From contig JAWLHE010000005.1 in NCBI GenBank assembly GCA_041690495.1, forward strand, positions 322,134 through 386,133: a stretch of 64,000 bases of DNA. Direction: 5' to 3'. A model generated the notes under the pieces. The model saw only the letters and a list, made by a program, of their open reading frames with translations, did not search any database and had not been told where the DNA came from. Shown here in pieces: positions 15,193 to 23,255 of the stretch. Each line of letters opens with the position of its first letter. The first letter of the stretch is position 1. The translations under genes and the position numbers were made by a program. The stretch is from DATAAP01 sp041690495. GTDB taxonomy: Bacteria > Pseudomonadota > Alphaproteobacteria > CACIAM-22H2.

Positions 15193-16116
15193 TCAGAAGG
15201 CGGCCGTGTCGAGCGCCTCTCCGGTGATCCTGCGATAAGCCTCGAGATAGCGGGCGCTGGTCGAATCGACGACCTCCTGCGGCAGGGGCGGCGGCGGCGC
15301 ATCTCCGTTCCAGCGGCCCGCCCTGCGCTCGGCGTCGAGCCAGTCGCGCAGCGGCTGCTTGTCGAAGCTCGGCTGCGGCCGGCCCGGTTGGTAATTATCG
15401 GCCGCCCAGAAGCGCGAACTGTCCGGCGTCATCACCTCGTCGATCAGCAGGATGCGGCCGTCCGGGGCGCGGCCGAACTCGAACTTGGTGTCGGCGATGA
15501 TGATGCCGCGCCCCTCCGCGATCGCCCGGCCATGCGCGTAGACGGCGCGGGCGAGCCGCTCCAGCTCCTTCGTGACGTCGGCGCCGATGAGTTCCGCCAT
15601 CCGCGCGACGGTGATGTTCTCGTCATGGCCGGTCTCCGCCTTGGTCGCCGGGCTGAAAATCGGTGGATCGAGCCGGTCGCTCTCGCGCAGGCCGGAGGGC
15701 AGCGTCTCGCCGGCCAGCGTGCCGCTCGCGCTGTACTCTTTCCATGCCGAACCCGAAATGTAGCCGCGCACCACGCATTCGACCGGGAACACCTTCGTAC
15801 GGCGGCAGAGCGTCGCGCGTCCGGCGATCGCGCCACGATCCGGTGCCAGCGCCGGCACCGCGCGGACGATCTCGTCCGTGTCCGCCGAGATCAGATGGTG
15901 CGCTGTGACGTCGCCGAGCTGGCGGAACCACCAGGCGCTGAGCTGGGTGAGGACCGCGCCCTTGTGCGGGATCGGTTCGCGCATCACCACGTCGAAGGCG
16001 CTCACCCGGTCGGTGGCGACGAGCAAAAGCCGTTCCTCGTCGACCTCGTAAATCTCGCGCACCTTGCCGCGCGCTATCCGGCGCAGCGGCAAATCGCTCG
16101 CCGTCATCAGAGTCAT
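15193..16116 (-). CDS. purC: Phosphoribosylaminoimidazole-succinocarboxamide synthase
   Basis: SAICAR synthetase of purine biosynthesis: joins CAIR and aspartate using ATP. The 307-residue length is that of the longer, stand-alone PurC type. Motifs are RRIARGKVREIYEV near residue 12, LVATDRVSAFDVVM near 31, ECVVRGYISGSAWKEY near 111, IIIADTKFEFG near 193 and LLIDEVMTPDSSRFW near 211. ATG at 16116 is preferred because GCGGGGGAA lies about 7 bases upstream; an ATG at 16107 and one at 16134 are alternatives. It is convergent with mddA (12-base gap) and downstream of a VOC-protein gene on the same strand. A housekeeping gene, useful as a phylogenetic anchor. Confidence 0.96.
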   Translation of the reverse strand: MTLMTASDLPLRRIARGKVREIYEVDEERLLLVATDRVSAFDVVMREPIPHKGAVLTQLSAWWFRQLGDVTAHHLISADTDEIVRAVPALAPDRGAIAGRATLCRRTKVFPVECVVRGYISGSAWKEYSASGTLAGETLPSGLRESDRLDPPIFSPATKAETGHDENITVARMAELIGADVTKELERLARAVYAHGRAIAEGRGIIIADTKFEFGRAPDGRILLIDEVMTPDSSRFWAADNYQPGRPQPSFDKQPLRDWLDAERRAGRWNGDAPPPPLPQEVVDSTSARYLEAYRRITGEALDTAAF

Positions 16117-16146
16117 GGTCGAATTCCCCCGCAAGAGAAAGTGAGA

Positions 16147-16587
16147 TCAGCCGCGCACCGGACCGGGCGGGCCTTTCAGCTCAAGGACGTTGCCTTCCGG
16201 ATCCTCGATATAGACCGACGGTCCCTCGCCCTCGGCGCCGTAGCGCGGCTTGACGTCTCCCATCTCGATTCCGTGACGCGCGAGATGCGCACGCAGCGTC
16301 CCCGCGTCGAACGACCCGATGCGCAAAGCGAAATGATCGAGATTGCGGCCCTCGCGCTCCGGCGCCCGCCCGCCAATGCGCCCGAGCTCGCCCGCGACAT
16401 CGACAAGATCGATCAGCGACGCGCCCGCGCGGAGCTGGATGAGGCCGATCTTCTCTTGCCGCTTCTCGACCCGGCAGCCGAGCACGTCCTCGTAGAAGCG
16501 GATCATGCGGTCCATGTCGCGCACCCGCAGCACGATGTGGTCGATGCCGAGGATGTCGAGCCCTGCGATTGCTTGCGCCGTCGTCAT
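16147..16587 (-). CDS. VOC (glyoxalase/bleomycin-resistance fold) protein
   Basis: A 146-residue protein with one vicinal-oxygen-chelate unit pair: GIDHIVLRVRDMDRMIRFYE at residues 14-33, then NLDHFALRI near 81 and YIEDPEGNVLELKGPP near 125. His16, His83 and Glu134-like residues are the expected metal ligands of the fold. Members include glyoxalase I, dioxygenases and resistance proteins, so the substrate cannot be named. The gene lies 30 bases upstream of purC and 7 bases downstream of the regulator gene, probably in one transcript with the latter. No signal peptide is seen. It resembles virulence-type 'VOC family' proteins of proteobacteria but nothing more specific. Confidence 0.85.
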   Translation of the reverse strand: MTTAQAIAGLDILGIDHIVLRVRDMDRMIRFYEDVLGCRVEKRQEKIGLIQLRAGASLIDLVDVAGELGRIGGRAPEREGRNLDHFALRIGSFDAGTLRAHLARHGIEMGDVKPRYGAEGEGPSVYIEDPEGNVLELKGPPGPVRG

Positions 16588-16594
16588 TGCAGAC

Positions 16595-17461
16595 CTATGC
16601 GTTCCAGATCACCCGACCAACCGCGTCCACATCATAGCCGCCCAGAGCCGCCGCGCGCGCGCGAAATTCCGGCGTGCGCGCGAATGCGAACAGCGTCTGG
16701 ACCGGCGGCTCGAAATAGTCGCGCCGGCGCATGACGAGGTCGAACCGCTCGGTCTCCAGCGCAATAAAGCCGAGCTTGAACTGCTGCGCCACGGCGCGGA
16801 TGGCAAGGCCGGCATCCGCCCTGCCCTCGGCGACGGCCGCACCCAGATCGCTTTCGTTGAGCGCCGGCGCCGTCATATCGAGATCCGCCGTCCCGATTCC
16901 GGCCTTGCCGAGCAGATGCAGCAGCAGCGCCTGGCTGCCCGCCTCCTTCTGCCGCGGCACGAGCCGCACCTTGCCGTCGCGCAGGCTGGCGATGCCCTTG
17001 AGCCGGAGCGGATTGCCCGGCGCAACGACCAGTCCCTGCTCGCGCCGCGCCCATTCCAGCACCACGAAATCGCGTGCCGGCATCGCTGCCGCGATCGAGG
17101 CGACATTGTAGGTGCCATCGGCCTCGATCAGGTGCAGTCCCGCCAGCATCGCCGCGCCCGATGCAAGCAGCGCGAGCCCGTCGCGGCTGCCACCCGGCCG
17201 TATCGCGAGCCCGCAACGCGATTCCCGCACCGCCCATTCGAGCAGCGGATCGTGGCTGCCCGCCAGCACCGCCGGGCCGGCGCCGCGCTCGGCGCCCGCG
17301 GCGCCATCGCTTGCCTGCGCCACCCACGCGTCGATCAGCGCCTTGGGGAAAAGCCATTTCCCGGTGACGCGGGAGCACGGGATCTTCTTTTCGCGCACGA
17401 GGTCGTAGACCTTGCGCTCCTTGATGCGCAGGTACTCCGCGACTTCGCGGGTGTTCATCAT
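16595..17461 (-). CDS. Helix-turn-helix regulator with periplasmic-binding-protein-like ligand domain
   Basis: A 288-residue cytoplasmic regulator. Residues ~1-52 are an excisionase/MerR-type helix-turn-helix (MNTREVAEYLRIKERKVYDL, then GKWLFPKALIDAWV). Residues ~70-280 are a type 2 periplasmic-binding-protein-like domain without a signal peptide, with LVVAPGNPLRLKGIASLRDG near 145, ESDLGAAVAEGRADAGLAIRAVAQ near 206-230 (in parts) and FELVMRRRDYFEPP-like sequence near 248. Such proteins often lie by molybdenum or formate dehydrogenase genes and may sense an oxyanion. The ATG at 17461 starts the helix-turn-helix directly; the frame upstream opens only with TTG. It is divergent from the Fe-S protein gene, with a ModE-type dyad between them. 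Confidence 0.85.
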   Translation of the reverse strand: MMNTREVAEYLRIKERKVYDLVREKKIPCSRVTGKWLFPKALIDAWVAQASDGAAGAERGAGPAVLAGSHDPLLEWAVRESRCGLAIRPGGSRDGLALLASGAAMLAGLHLIEADGTYNVASIAAAMPARDFVVLEWARREQGLVVAPGNPLRLKGIASLRDGKVRLVPRQKEAGSQALLLHLLGKAGIGTADLDMTAPALNESDLGAAVAEGRADAGLAIRAVAQQFKLGFIALETERFDLVMRRRDYFEPPVQTLFAFARTPEFRARAAALGGYDVDAVGRVIWNA

Positions 17462-17501
17462 GTCGCGCGACAAGTTCGGTCTCGGCAATGGTTTGCGGCG
17501 G

Positions 17502-17525
17502 CGTTATGTCGAACCGAATATAGCG
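17502..17525. promoter_or_regulatory. Candidate Mo-box (ModE-type dyad)
   Basis: CGTTATGT-N8-ATATAGCG forms an imperfect dyad of the CGnTATAT/ATATAnCG kind bound by ModE-family regulators. It lies 41 bases upstream of the regulator gene start (17461) and 157 bases upstream of the divergent Fe-S protein gene. No ModE gene is in the window. Confidence 0.45.
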
Positions 17526-17681
17526 AAGCTGATGGCCGGCGTCGCGGTCCGCGTGCGACCAACTCGCAACACGCGGCCCGATCGACCCTCCGCATGCAAG
17601 CTTTACCCGGCCCCGCAGAAACGCCTTGCGCCGCCACGGGCAGTTTGCCACAACAAGTCTCGTTTCGGAGGCGTGCGGACC

Positions 17682-19733
17682 TTGAAACTGAACGGCAAGA
17701 CCGTCCTCGTTTGCGATTGCAACGGGACGATGCGCGTTGACGGCGGCGCGCTCGCGAAGGCCTGCGGCACCGGCGAGGTGCGCGTCAGCACGGCGCTGTG
17801 CCGCGGACAGATCGGCACGTTCGAGGCGGCGACCGCGAGCGACGATCCAATCCTGGTCGCGTGCACGCAGGAAGCGCCACTGTTCACCGAGGCGCGTGCG
17901 GCTCTCGGCCGCGACGTCGATCTCCATTTCACCAATGTCCGCGAGCGCGCCGGCTGGTCCGAGCAGGGCGACCGCGCGCTGCCGAAGATCGCGGCCCTGC
18001 TCGCCGAGGCGGCGTTCGACAGTCCGCCCGCACCGGCCCTCACGCTCAAATCCGCGGGCACCACGCTGATCTACGGCCGCGACGAGGTCGCAGTCGCCGC
18101 GGCGCTTCAGCTCGCGAGCCGGCTCGACTGCACCCTTCTGCTGACCAAGCCCGTCGACGTCATTCCGCCGCGCCTGACCGAGGTCCCGATCTTCGCCGGC
18201 ACCATCGCCGCGGCGAAGGGCCATCTCGGCGCCTTCGAGATCGTCGTGGACGGCTATGCGCCGGCGATGGCATCGTCGCGCCGCTTTCTCGAATTCGAGC
18301 GTGCGCGCGACGGCGCCAGCTCACGCTGCGATCTCATCCTCGACCTGACCGGCGGCACGCCGCTCTTCCCCGCCCACACGAAGCGCGACGGCTACTTCCG
18401 TCCCGACCCGCGCGATCCCGCCGCGGTACAGAAGGCGCTGTTCGATCTGACCGAAATGGTGGGCGAGTTCGAGAAGCCGCGCTACGTCCGGTACGACGAA
18501 TCGATCTGCGCGCACGGCCGCAACACCAGGACCGGCTGCACGCGCTGCCTCGACGTCTGCCCGACCGGCGCGATCGCCCCGGCAGGCGACAAGGTCATCT
18601 TCGACCCGTATGTCTGCGCCGGCTGCGGCAGTTGCACCAGCGTGTGCCCGACCGGCGCGGCGAGCTATGCGCTGCCGCCGCGCGATGCGCTGCTTGAGCG
18701 CGTGCGCACGCTGCTGTCGGTCTATGCCGGGGCCGGCGGCACGAACCCGGTCCTGCTGCTCCATGACAGCCGGCACGGCGAGGACCTGATCGCGCTGATG
18801 GCGCGCCACGGCCGCGGCCTGCCGGCGCGGGTCATTCCGTTCGCGGTCAATGAAGCCACGCAGTTCGGGCTCGACTTCCTTGCCGCCGCCTTCGCCTACG
18901 GCGCTGCGGCGGTGCGCGTGCTGATCGATCCCAAGAAGCGCGACGAGCTCGCGGGCCTCGCCGGCCAGCTCGGCCTCGCCGAGGCGATGATGAGCGGCCT
19001 CGGCTTCGGCGAAGGCCGTGTCGGCATCATCGACAGTCCCGATCCCGAAGCCGTGGAAGCGGAATTGTACGCCTTGCCGGACCAGCCGGGTCCGCGGGCG
19101 GGCACGTTCCTGCCGATGGGCGGCAAGCGCGGCGTCACGATGCTGGCGCTGCATCACCTGTGCGACGTCGCGCCGGCGCCCGCAGATACCGTGCCGCTGC
19201 CGGCCGGAGCGCCCTTCGGCGCGGTCGAGGTCGATACCGCGGGCTGCACCCTCTGCCTGTCCTGCGTGGGCACCTGCCCGACCGGCGCGTTGATCGACAA
19301 TCCCGACTGGCCGATGCTTCGCTTCGTCGAGGACGCCTGCGTGCAGTGCGGCCTGTGCAAGTCCACATGCCCGGAGCAGGTGATCAGCCTGAAGCCGAGG
19401 CTCAACTTCACGGAGGCCGCGCGCTCCCCGGCGCTGATCAAGCAGGAGGACCCCGCCCACTGCATCCGCTGCGGCAAGCCGTTCGGAACGCGCAGCGCGA
19501 TCGACGCCGTGATCGGCAAGCTCGCCGGCAAACACTGGATGTTCCAGGAAGGCGGCGCCGTCGAGCGCATCCGCATGTGCGGGGACTGCCGCCTGATCGC
19601 CCAGAGCGACAACGTCATCGATCCATTCGCGGGGCCGCCGCGGCCCGCGACGCGCACGTCCGAAGATTACATGCGCGAGCGCGAACGCGCCGCCAGCGCC
19701 GGGCCCCTGCCGCCCGACAAGCTCCATTCCTGA
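17682..19733 (+). CDS. Multi-cluster 4Fe-4S ferredoxin-type protein of the formate dehydrogenase locus
   Basis: A 683-residue cytoplasmic protein with four ferredoxin-type cysteine sets: CAHGRNTRTGCTRCLDVC (~residues 281-298), CAGCGSCTSVCPTGA (~316-330), CTLCLSCVGTCPTGA (~523-537) and CVQCGLCKSTCPEQ (~553-566). Near the C-terminus CIRCGKPF and MCGDC form a further Cys cluster, possibly zinc-binding. The N-terminal ~270 residues are not ferredoxin-like. Related proteins sit beside formate dehydrogenase, DUF3305 and TorD genes in alphaproteobacteria, so an electron-transfer or assembly role is likely. The TTG at 17682 is chosen because CGGAGG lies about 10 bases upstream; the in-frame GTG at 17673 is too close to it. 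No ATG fits. Confidence 0.85.
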   Translation: MKLNGKTVLVCDCNGTMRVDGGALAKACGTGEVRVSTALCRGQIGTFEAATASDDPILVACTQEAPLFTEARAALGRDVDLHFTNVRERAGWSEQGDRALPKIAALLAEAAFDSPPAPALTLKSAGTTLIYGRDEVAVAAALQLASRLDCTLLLTKPVDVIPPRLTEVPIFAGTIAAAKGHLGAFEIVVDGYAPAMASSRRFLEFERARDGASSRCDLILDLTGGTPLFPAHTKRDGYFRPDPRDPAAVQKALFDLTEMVGEFEKPRYVRYDESICAHGRNTRTGCTRCLDVCPTGAIAPAGDKVIFDPYVCAGCGSCTSVCPTGAASYALPPRDALLERVRTLLSVYAGAGGTNPVLLLHDSRHGEDLIALMARHGRGLPARVIPFAVNEATQFGLDFLAAAFAYGAAAVRVLIDPKKRDELAGLAGQLGLAEAMMSGLGFGEGRVGIIDSPDPEAVEAELYALPDQPGPRAGTFLPMGGKRGVTMLALHHLCDVAPAPADTVPLPAGAPFGAVEVDTAGCTLCLSCVGTCPTGALIDNPDWPMLRFVEDACVQCGLCKSTCPEQVISLKPRLNFTEAARSPALIKQEDPAHCIRCGKPFGTRSAIDAVIGKLAGKHWMFQEGGAVERIRMCGDCRLIAQSDNVIDPFAGPPRPATRTSEDYMRERERAASAGPLPPDKLHS

Positions 19734-19793
19734 AGAATCCTGCCCCCACTGACGCCATGGTCTTTCGCGCCTGCGAATGCCGTCGACGGGGGG

Positions 19794-19824
19794 CAGACAA
19801 GCGCAGCCGACTTCCCTATATAAT
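19794..19824 (+). promoter_or_regulatory. Candidate promoter of moaA
   Basis: A perfect TATAAT (19819-19824) lies 27 bases upstream of the moaA start, with CAGACA (4 of 6 to TTGACA) at 19794-19799 and a 19-base spacer. The TATATA core is flanked by partly symmetric CGAC/GTCG arms, so an operator may overlap it. Confidence 0.4.
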
Positions 19825-19851
19825 GGGGTCGACAGGGAGACTCAGGGACAA

Positions 19852-20880
19852 GTGACGACACTTGCCGCAAACGAGGCCGCAGCAACGCCGCTGATAGATC
19901 CGTATCAGCGCCGCATCAGCTATCTGCGCGTCTCGGTGACCGACCGCTGCGACTTCCGCTGCATCTACTGCATGGCGGAGGACATGACCTTCCTGCCGAA
20001 GGCCGAGATCCTGACCCTGGAGGAACTCGACCGGCTGTGCTCCGCATTCGTGCGCATGGGGGTCCGCAAGCTGCGCCTCACCGGCGGCGAGCCGCTGGTC
20101 CGCCGCAACATCATGAGCCTGTTCCGCGCCCTTGGCCGCCATGTCGCCAGCGGCGCGCTCGACGAGCTGACCGTCACGACCAACGGCAGCCAGCTCGCCA
20201 AATACGCACAGGAGCTGCGCGACTGCGGCGTGCGGCGGGTCAATGTCTCGCTGGACACCCTCGATCCCGCCAAGTTCAAGGCGATCACGCGCTGGGGCCG
20301 CTTCGAGCAGGTCGAGGAGGGTCTGGCCGCGGCCTCCGCCGCCGGCCTCGCGATCAAGATCAACGCCGTGGCGCTCAAGGGCGTCAACGAGGACGAGCTG
20401 GACCGCATGGTCGCGTGGTGCGGCGAGCGCGGCTACGACCTGACCATCATCGAGGTCATGCCGATGGGCGATATCGGCCCGGACCGGCTCGACCAGTATC
20501 TGCCGCTTTCGCTCGTGCGCACGCGACTTGCCGAACGCTGGACGCTCGAGGAGAGCGACTACCGCAGCGGCGGACCGGCGCGCTATGCGACCGTCAAGGA
20601 GACGGGACGGCGGCTCGGCTTCATCACGCCGCTTACGCATAATTTCTGCGAGTCATGCAACCGGGTGCGGCTGACCTGCACCGGGACGCTCTACATGTGC
20701 CTCGGCCAGGAGGACGCCGCAGATCTGCGGTCTCCGCTGCGCGCCAGCGACGACGACGCGCTGCTTGACGGTGCGATCCGCGAAGCGATCGGCCGCAAGC
20801 CCAAGGGTCACGACTTCATCATCGACCGCCGCCACCGCCGCCCCGCAGTCGGCCGCCACATGAGCGTCACCGGCGGCTGA
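19852..20880 (+). CDS. moaA: GTP 3',8-cyclase MoaA
   Basis: Radical-SAM enzyme for the first step of molybdopterin synthesis, turning GTP into 3',8-cyclo-H2GTP. The product is 342 residues. The SAM cluster ligands are in DRCDFRCIYCMAED near residues 26-39 (C-x3-C-x2-C), followed by LRLTGGEPLVRRNI near 73. The second cluster is in NFCESCNRVRLTCTG near 264. The C-terminal Gly-Gly needed for activation is present (MSVTGG). The GTG at 19852 starts VTTLAANEAA and follows CAGGGACA; the open frame further upstream crosses the promoter. It follows the Fe-S protein by 118 bases and completes the cofactor genes of this block, although moaC, moaE and moeA are not in the window. Confidence 0.96.
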   Translation: MTTLAANEAAATPLIDPYQRRISYLRVSVTDRCDFRCIYCMAEDMTFLPKAEILTLEELDRLCSAFVRMGVRKLRLTGGEPLVRRNIMSLFRALGRHVASGALDELTVTTNGSQLAKYAQELRDCGVRRVNVSLDTLDPAKFKAITRWGRFEQVEEGLAAASAAGLAIKINAVALKGVNEDELDRMVAWCGERGYDLTIIEVMPMGDIGPDRLDQYLPLSLVRTRLAERWTLEESDYRSGGPARYATVKETGRRLGFITPLTHNFCESCNRVRLTCTGTLYMCLGQEDAADLRSPLRASDDDALLDGAIREAIGRKPKGHDFIIDRRHRRPAVGRHMSVTGG

Positions 20881-20982
20881 GCCGCGGTTCACGAATTCTT
20901 GTCTGAAGCCCGCCTCCGCGCGCATTTTCCGCGCATGCGCTCATCGCTATCGTTCCTTCACCTGTCAAGGAGAAGAGATGCG

Positions 20983-21441
20983 ATGATCCTTCACCCGTTC
21001 CGCTTCATCCGTCACGCTGCTCCAATCTTCGCAATCCTGCTTCTTGTTGCCGCGGGCGCGGCGGCGCAGAGCTTCAATCACGCCTCCGGCCTCGGCGCCA
21101 AGGGCTACGACGTCGTCGCCTATTTCACCGAAAGCCGGCCGGTAATAGGCAGTCCGCAGTTCACGCACGAGTACGGCGGAGTCAGATGGCAGTTCGCCTC
21201 GGCCGAACATCGCGACATGTTCAAAGCCGACCCGGCGAGATACACGCCGCAGTATGGCGGCTATTGCGCCTATGGCGTCTCCGTGGGCGGCCTCTACGAC
21301 GTTCAGCCGGAAACCGCCTGGACGGTCACCGACGGCAAGCTCTATCTGAACAAGAACGCGAGCGTGAAGCAGACCTGGATAAAGGACATTCCGGGCAATG
21401 TCAGCAAGGCCGACGCAAACTGGCCGAAACTGAAGAAATGA
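20983..21441 (+). CDS. YHS-domain periplasmic protein
   Basis: A 152-residue protein with an N-terminal signal peptide (RHAAPIFAILLLVAAGAAAQ) and a YHS domain: GYDVVAYFTESRPVIGS near residue 42, FTHEYGGVRWQFASAEHRDMF near 61-81 in parts, and RYTPQYGGYCAYGVSVG near 86. The YHS fold commonly binds metal through a Cys; here Cys95 in GGYCAYG is the candidate. The ATG at 20983 follows AAGGAGAAG with good spacing, while the ATG at 20978 is out of frame. It stands alone between moaA and nadK. The function of secreted YHS proteins is poorly defined; copper or haem handling is sometimes proposed, but nothing here tests it. Confidence 0.85.
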   Translation: MILHPFRFIRHAAPIFAILLLVAAGAAAQSFNHASGLGAKGYDVVAYFTESRPVIGSPQFTHEYGGVRWQFASAEHRDMFKADPARYTPQYGGYCAYGVSVGGLYDVQPETAWTVTDGKLYLNKNASVKQTWIKDIPGNVSKADANWPKLKK

Positions 21442-21517
21442 GGCTGCCCGGGCAGGGAATCGCGGCGCATGGACGCGGACGACGGCTCGGCTATACTTCG
21501 GCCGCCACTGCCAAGAA

Positions 21518-22318
21518 ATGCCCGCCCTCATGCCACGCGATTCCCGCGCCGTGACTCCATCGAAAATCGCCTTCGCCGCCGCCGAAGGCGAGGCCGCTCA
21601 GCAGGCCCTCAAGCGTCTGACGCAACGCTACGACGGAGTCTCGCCCGAAGAGGCCGATCTGGTCGTCGTGCTCGGCGGCGACGGGTTCATGCTGCAGACC
21701 ATGCACAACCTGCTCAGCAGCGGCGTACCGATCTTCGGCATGAACCGCGGCAGCGTCGGCTTCCTGCTGAACGAGTACCGCGAAGACGGGTTGATCGAGC
21801 GGCTCAAGGCGGCGGTTCGCGTGACGCTTCATCCGCTGCGCATGGAAGCGACGACCATCGACGGACGGCGCAGCTCCGCGATCGCCATCAACGAGGTTTC
21901 CCTGCTCCGCCAGACGCGACAGACCGCGAAGCTCTCGATCAAGGTGGACGGCGTCGAGCGGCTGCCCGAGCTCACCTGTGACGGCGTACTCGTCGCGACG
22001 CCGGCCGGCAGCACGGCCTACAACCTGTCGGCGCACGGGCCGATCATCCCGCTCGGCGCCGGACTGCTGGCGCTAACCCCGATCAGCGCCTTCCGGCCGC
22101 GGCGCTGGCGCGGCGCCCTGCTGCCGCACCAGGCCCAAGTCCGCTTCGAGGTGCTGGAGGCCGACAAGCGTCCGGTCAGCGCCACCGCCGACCACACCGA
22201 AATTCGCGACGTCGTCGCCGTCGACGTCCGCGAGGACCGCTCGGTGTCGCTGACCTTGCTTTTCGATCCCGAGCACAATCTCGAGGAGCGCGTGCTGAAA
22301 GAGCAGTTCGCGCCTTAG
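21518..22318 (+). CDS. nadK: NAD kinase
   Basis: Phosphorylates NAD to NADP. The product is 266 residues, the short form typical of alphaproteobacteria. Motifs are VVVLGGDGFMLQTMH near residue 49 (the GGDG catalytic motif), FGMNRGSVGFLLNEY near 74, AINEVSLLRQTRQTA near 127 and LTCDGVLVATPAGSTAYNLS near 150-170, the NAD-binding and glycine-rich loop. The ATG at 21518 gives 16 residues before the conserved core; an internal ATG at 21530 is equally possible. It is convergent with the N-formylglutamate amidohydrolase gene, with inverted repeats in the ~85-base gap that could act as a shared end signal. Confidence 0.95.
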   Translation: MPALMPRDSRAVTPSKIAFAAAEGEAAQQALKRLTQRYDGVSPEEADLVVVLGGDGFMLQTMHNLLSSGVPIFGMNRGSVGFLLNEYREDGLIERLKAAVRVTLHPLRMEATTIDGRRSSAIAINEVSLLRQTRQTAKLSIKVDGVERLPELTCDGVLVATPAGSTAYNLSAHGPIIPLGAGLLALTPISAFRPRRWRGALLPHQAQVRFEVLEADKRPVSATADHTEIRDVVAVDVREDRSVSLTLLFDPEHNLEERVLKEQFAP

Positions 22319-22340
22319 CTCCGCGCACTCCTGATTTTGT

Positions 22341-22400
22341 TGGCGCCCAGGACTTGATCCGCGGGTCAGGCCCGTTGACGACATTCCTGATATCAACGGG
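22341..22400. repeat. Degenerate palindromic repeat copy 2 and convergent-end stem
   Basis: The stretch 22351-22365 (GACTTGATCCGCGG) repeats half of the palindromic element seen at 3479 and 40265. It is followed by CCCGTTGA (22371-22378) and TCAACGGG (22393-22400), a perfect 8-bp stem with a 14-base loop, between the convergent nadK and amidohydrolase genes. There is no T-tract, so it is at best a weak terminator. Confidence 0.4.
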
Positions 22401-22403
22401 ATG

Positions 22404-23255
22404 TCACGGCATGGCAGACCTTGCATACTCCGCCAGAAATCCGATCAGCTCGGTCAGATCCGCCTGCAGTCTCTCGAAGCCGCCCGAGCGCTCGCGCGTC
22501 GGCTCGTCCATGTAGAGCGCGCGGTTGATCTCGATCTGCAGGGAATGACGGCGCGCACGCGGATCGGCGTGGCGGCGGACGATTTCGGCGCCCTTGTAGG
22601 GATCGTTGATCCTGACGTCGTATCCCTTTGCGCCCAGAAACCGAGCGACCGCGCCGGTGAATCCAGGACTGCACGTCGTACCGTCGCGGTCGCCGAGCAC
22701 GAAATCGGCGCGAGCGGCGGCGCCGTCGGGCGTGATGTCGCTGCCGCGCGAGGCCATCGAGTGGCAATTGACGTGCCACACCGCGCCAAAGCGCGCATGC
22801 GCCGCGTCGATCATCCGTCCGAGCTCGTGGTGATACGGCAGATAGCAGGTCTCGATCCGGTGCCGGATCGCAGCGACCGAAAGCCTGCGGTCGTACATCG
22901 GGACGCCGGGCTGCGCCAGGCGGCGCACCAGGCCGATGCCGAGCTTCGACTTCTCGCCGGGCGCGATCTTGCCGGGCCAGTGGCCGTCGATCAGATCAGG
23001 GTCGAGATCGTCGAGCTGGCGGTTCACGTCGATATAGCTGCGCGGGAAATGCGCGACGAGCAACGGTGCGCCATGCTCGGGCGCCGCCGCGAAAAGTGCG
23101 TCGACATGCGTGTCCTCCGCCGTCCGCACGATGTGCGCCGGTGCCGCGAACCCGAAATCCTCCGGATAGGTCGTGCCGCTGTGCGGCGAGTCGAACAGCA
23201 GCGGAACCGGTGTTCCGCGCGGATCGAAACGTTCCAGGACGCCGGCGATGATCAT
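22404..23255 (-). CDS. N-formylglutamate amidohydrolase
   Basis: Zinc hydrolase of the HutG/N-formylglutamate deformylase superfamily, 283 residues, expected to release formate from N-formyl-L-glutamate or a related acyl-amino acid. Motifs are LLFDSPHSGTTYPEDF near residue 19 (metal-binding Asp/His), HFPRSYIDVNRQLDDL near 68 and WHVNCHSMASRG near 165. The ATG at 23255 overlaps the PPK2 stop (ATGA), and the true start is far inside the longer open frame. It is the last gene of the first Dpp-type operon. No other histidine-degradation genes are present, so the physiological substrate may be a peptide-derived N-acyl amino acid. Confidence 0.88.
   Translation of the reverse strand: MIIAGVLERFDPRGTPVPLLFDSPHSGTTYPEDFGFAAPAHIVRTAEDTHVDALFAAAPEHGAPLLVAHFPRSYIDVNRQLDDLDPDLIDGHWPGKIAPGEKSKLGIGLVRRLAQPGVPMYDRRLSVAAIRHRIETCYLPYHHELGRMIDAAHARFGAVWHVNCHSMASRGSDITPDGAAARADFVLGDRDGTTCSPGFTGAVARFLGAKGYDVRINDPYKGAEIVRRHADPRARRHSLQIEINRALYMDEPTRERSGGFERLQADLTELIGFLAEYARSAMP

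Noticed and set aside
16632..18224. A 530-codon minus-strand open frame spanning the regulator and the start of the Fe-S gene
   Set aside because: It is an out-of-frame shadow in GC-rich DNA. Its translation is Arg/Gly/Ala-rich without motifs, while the overlapping genes have clear domains.
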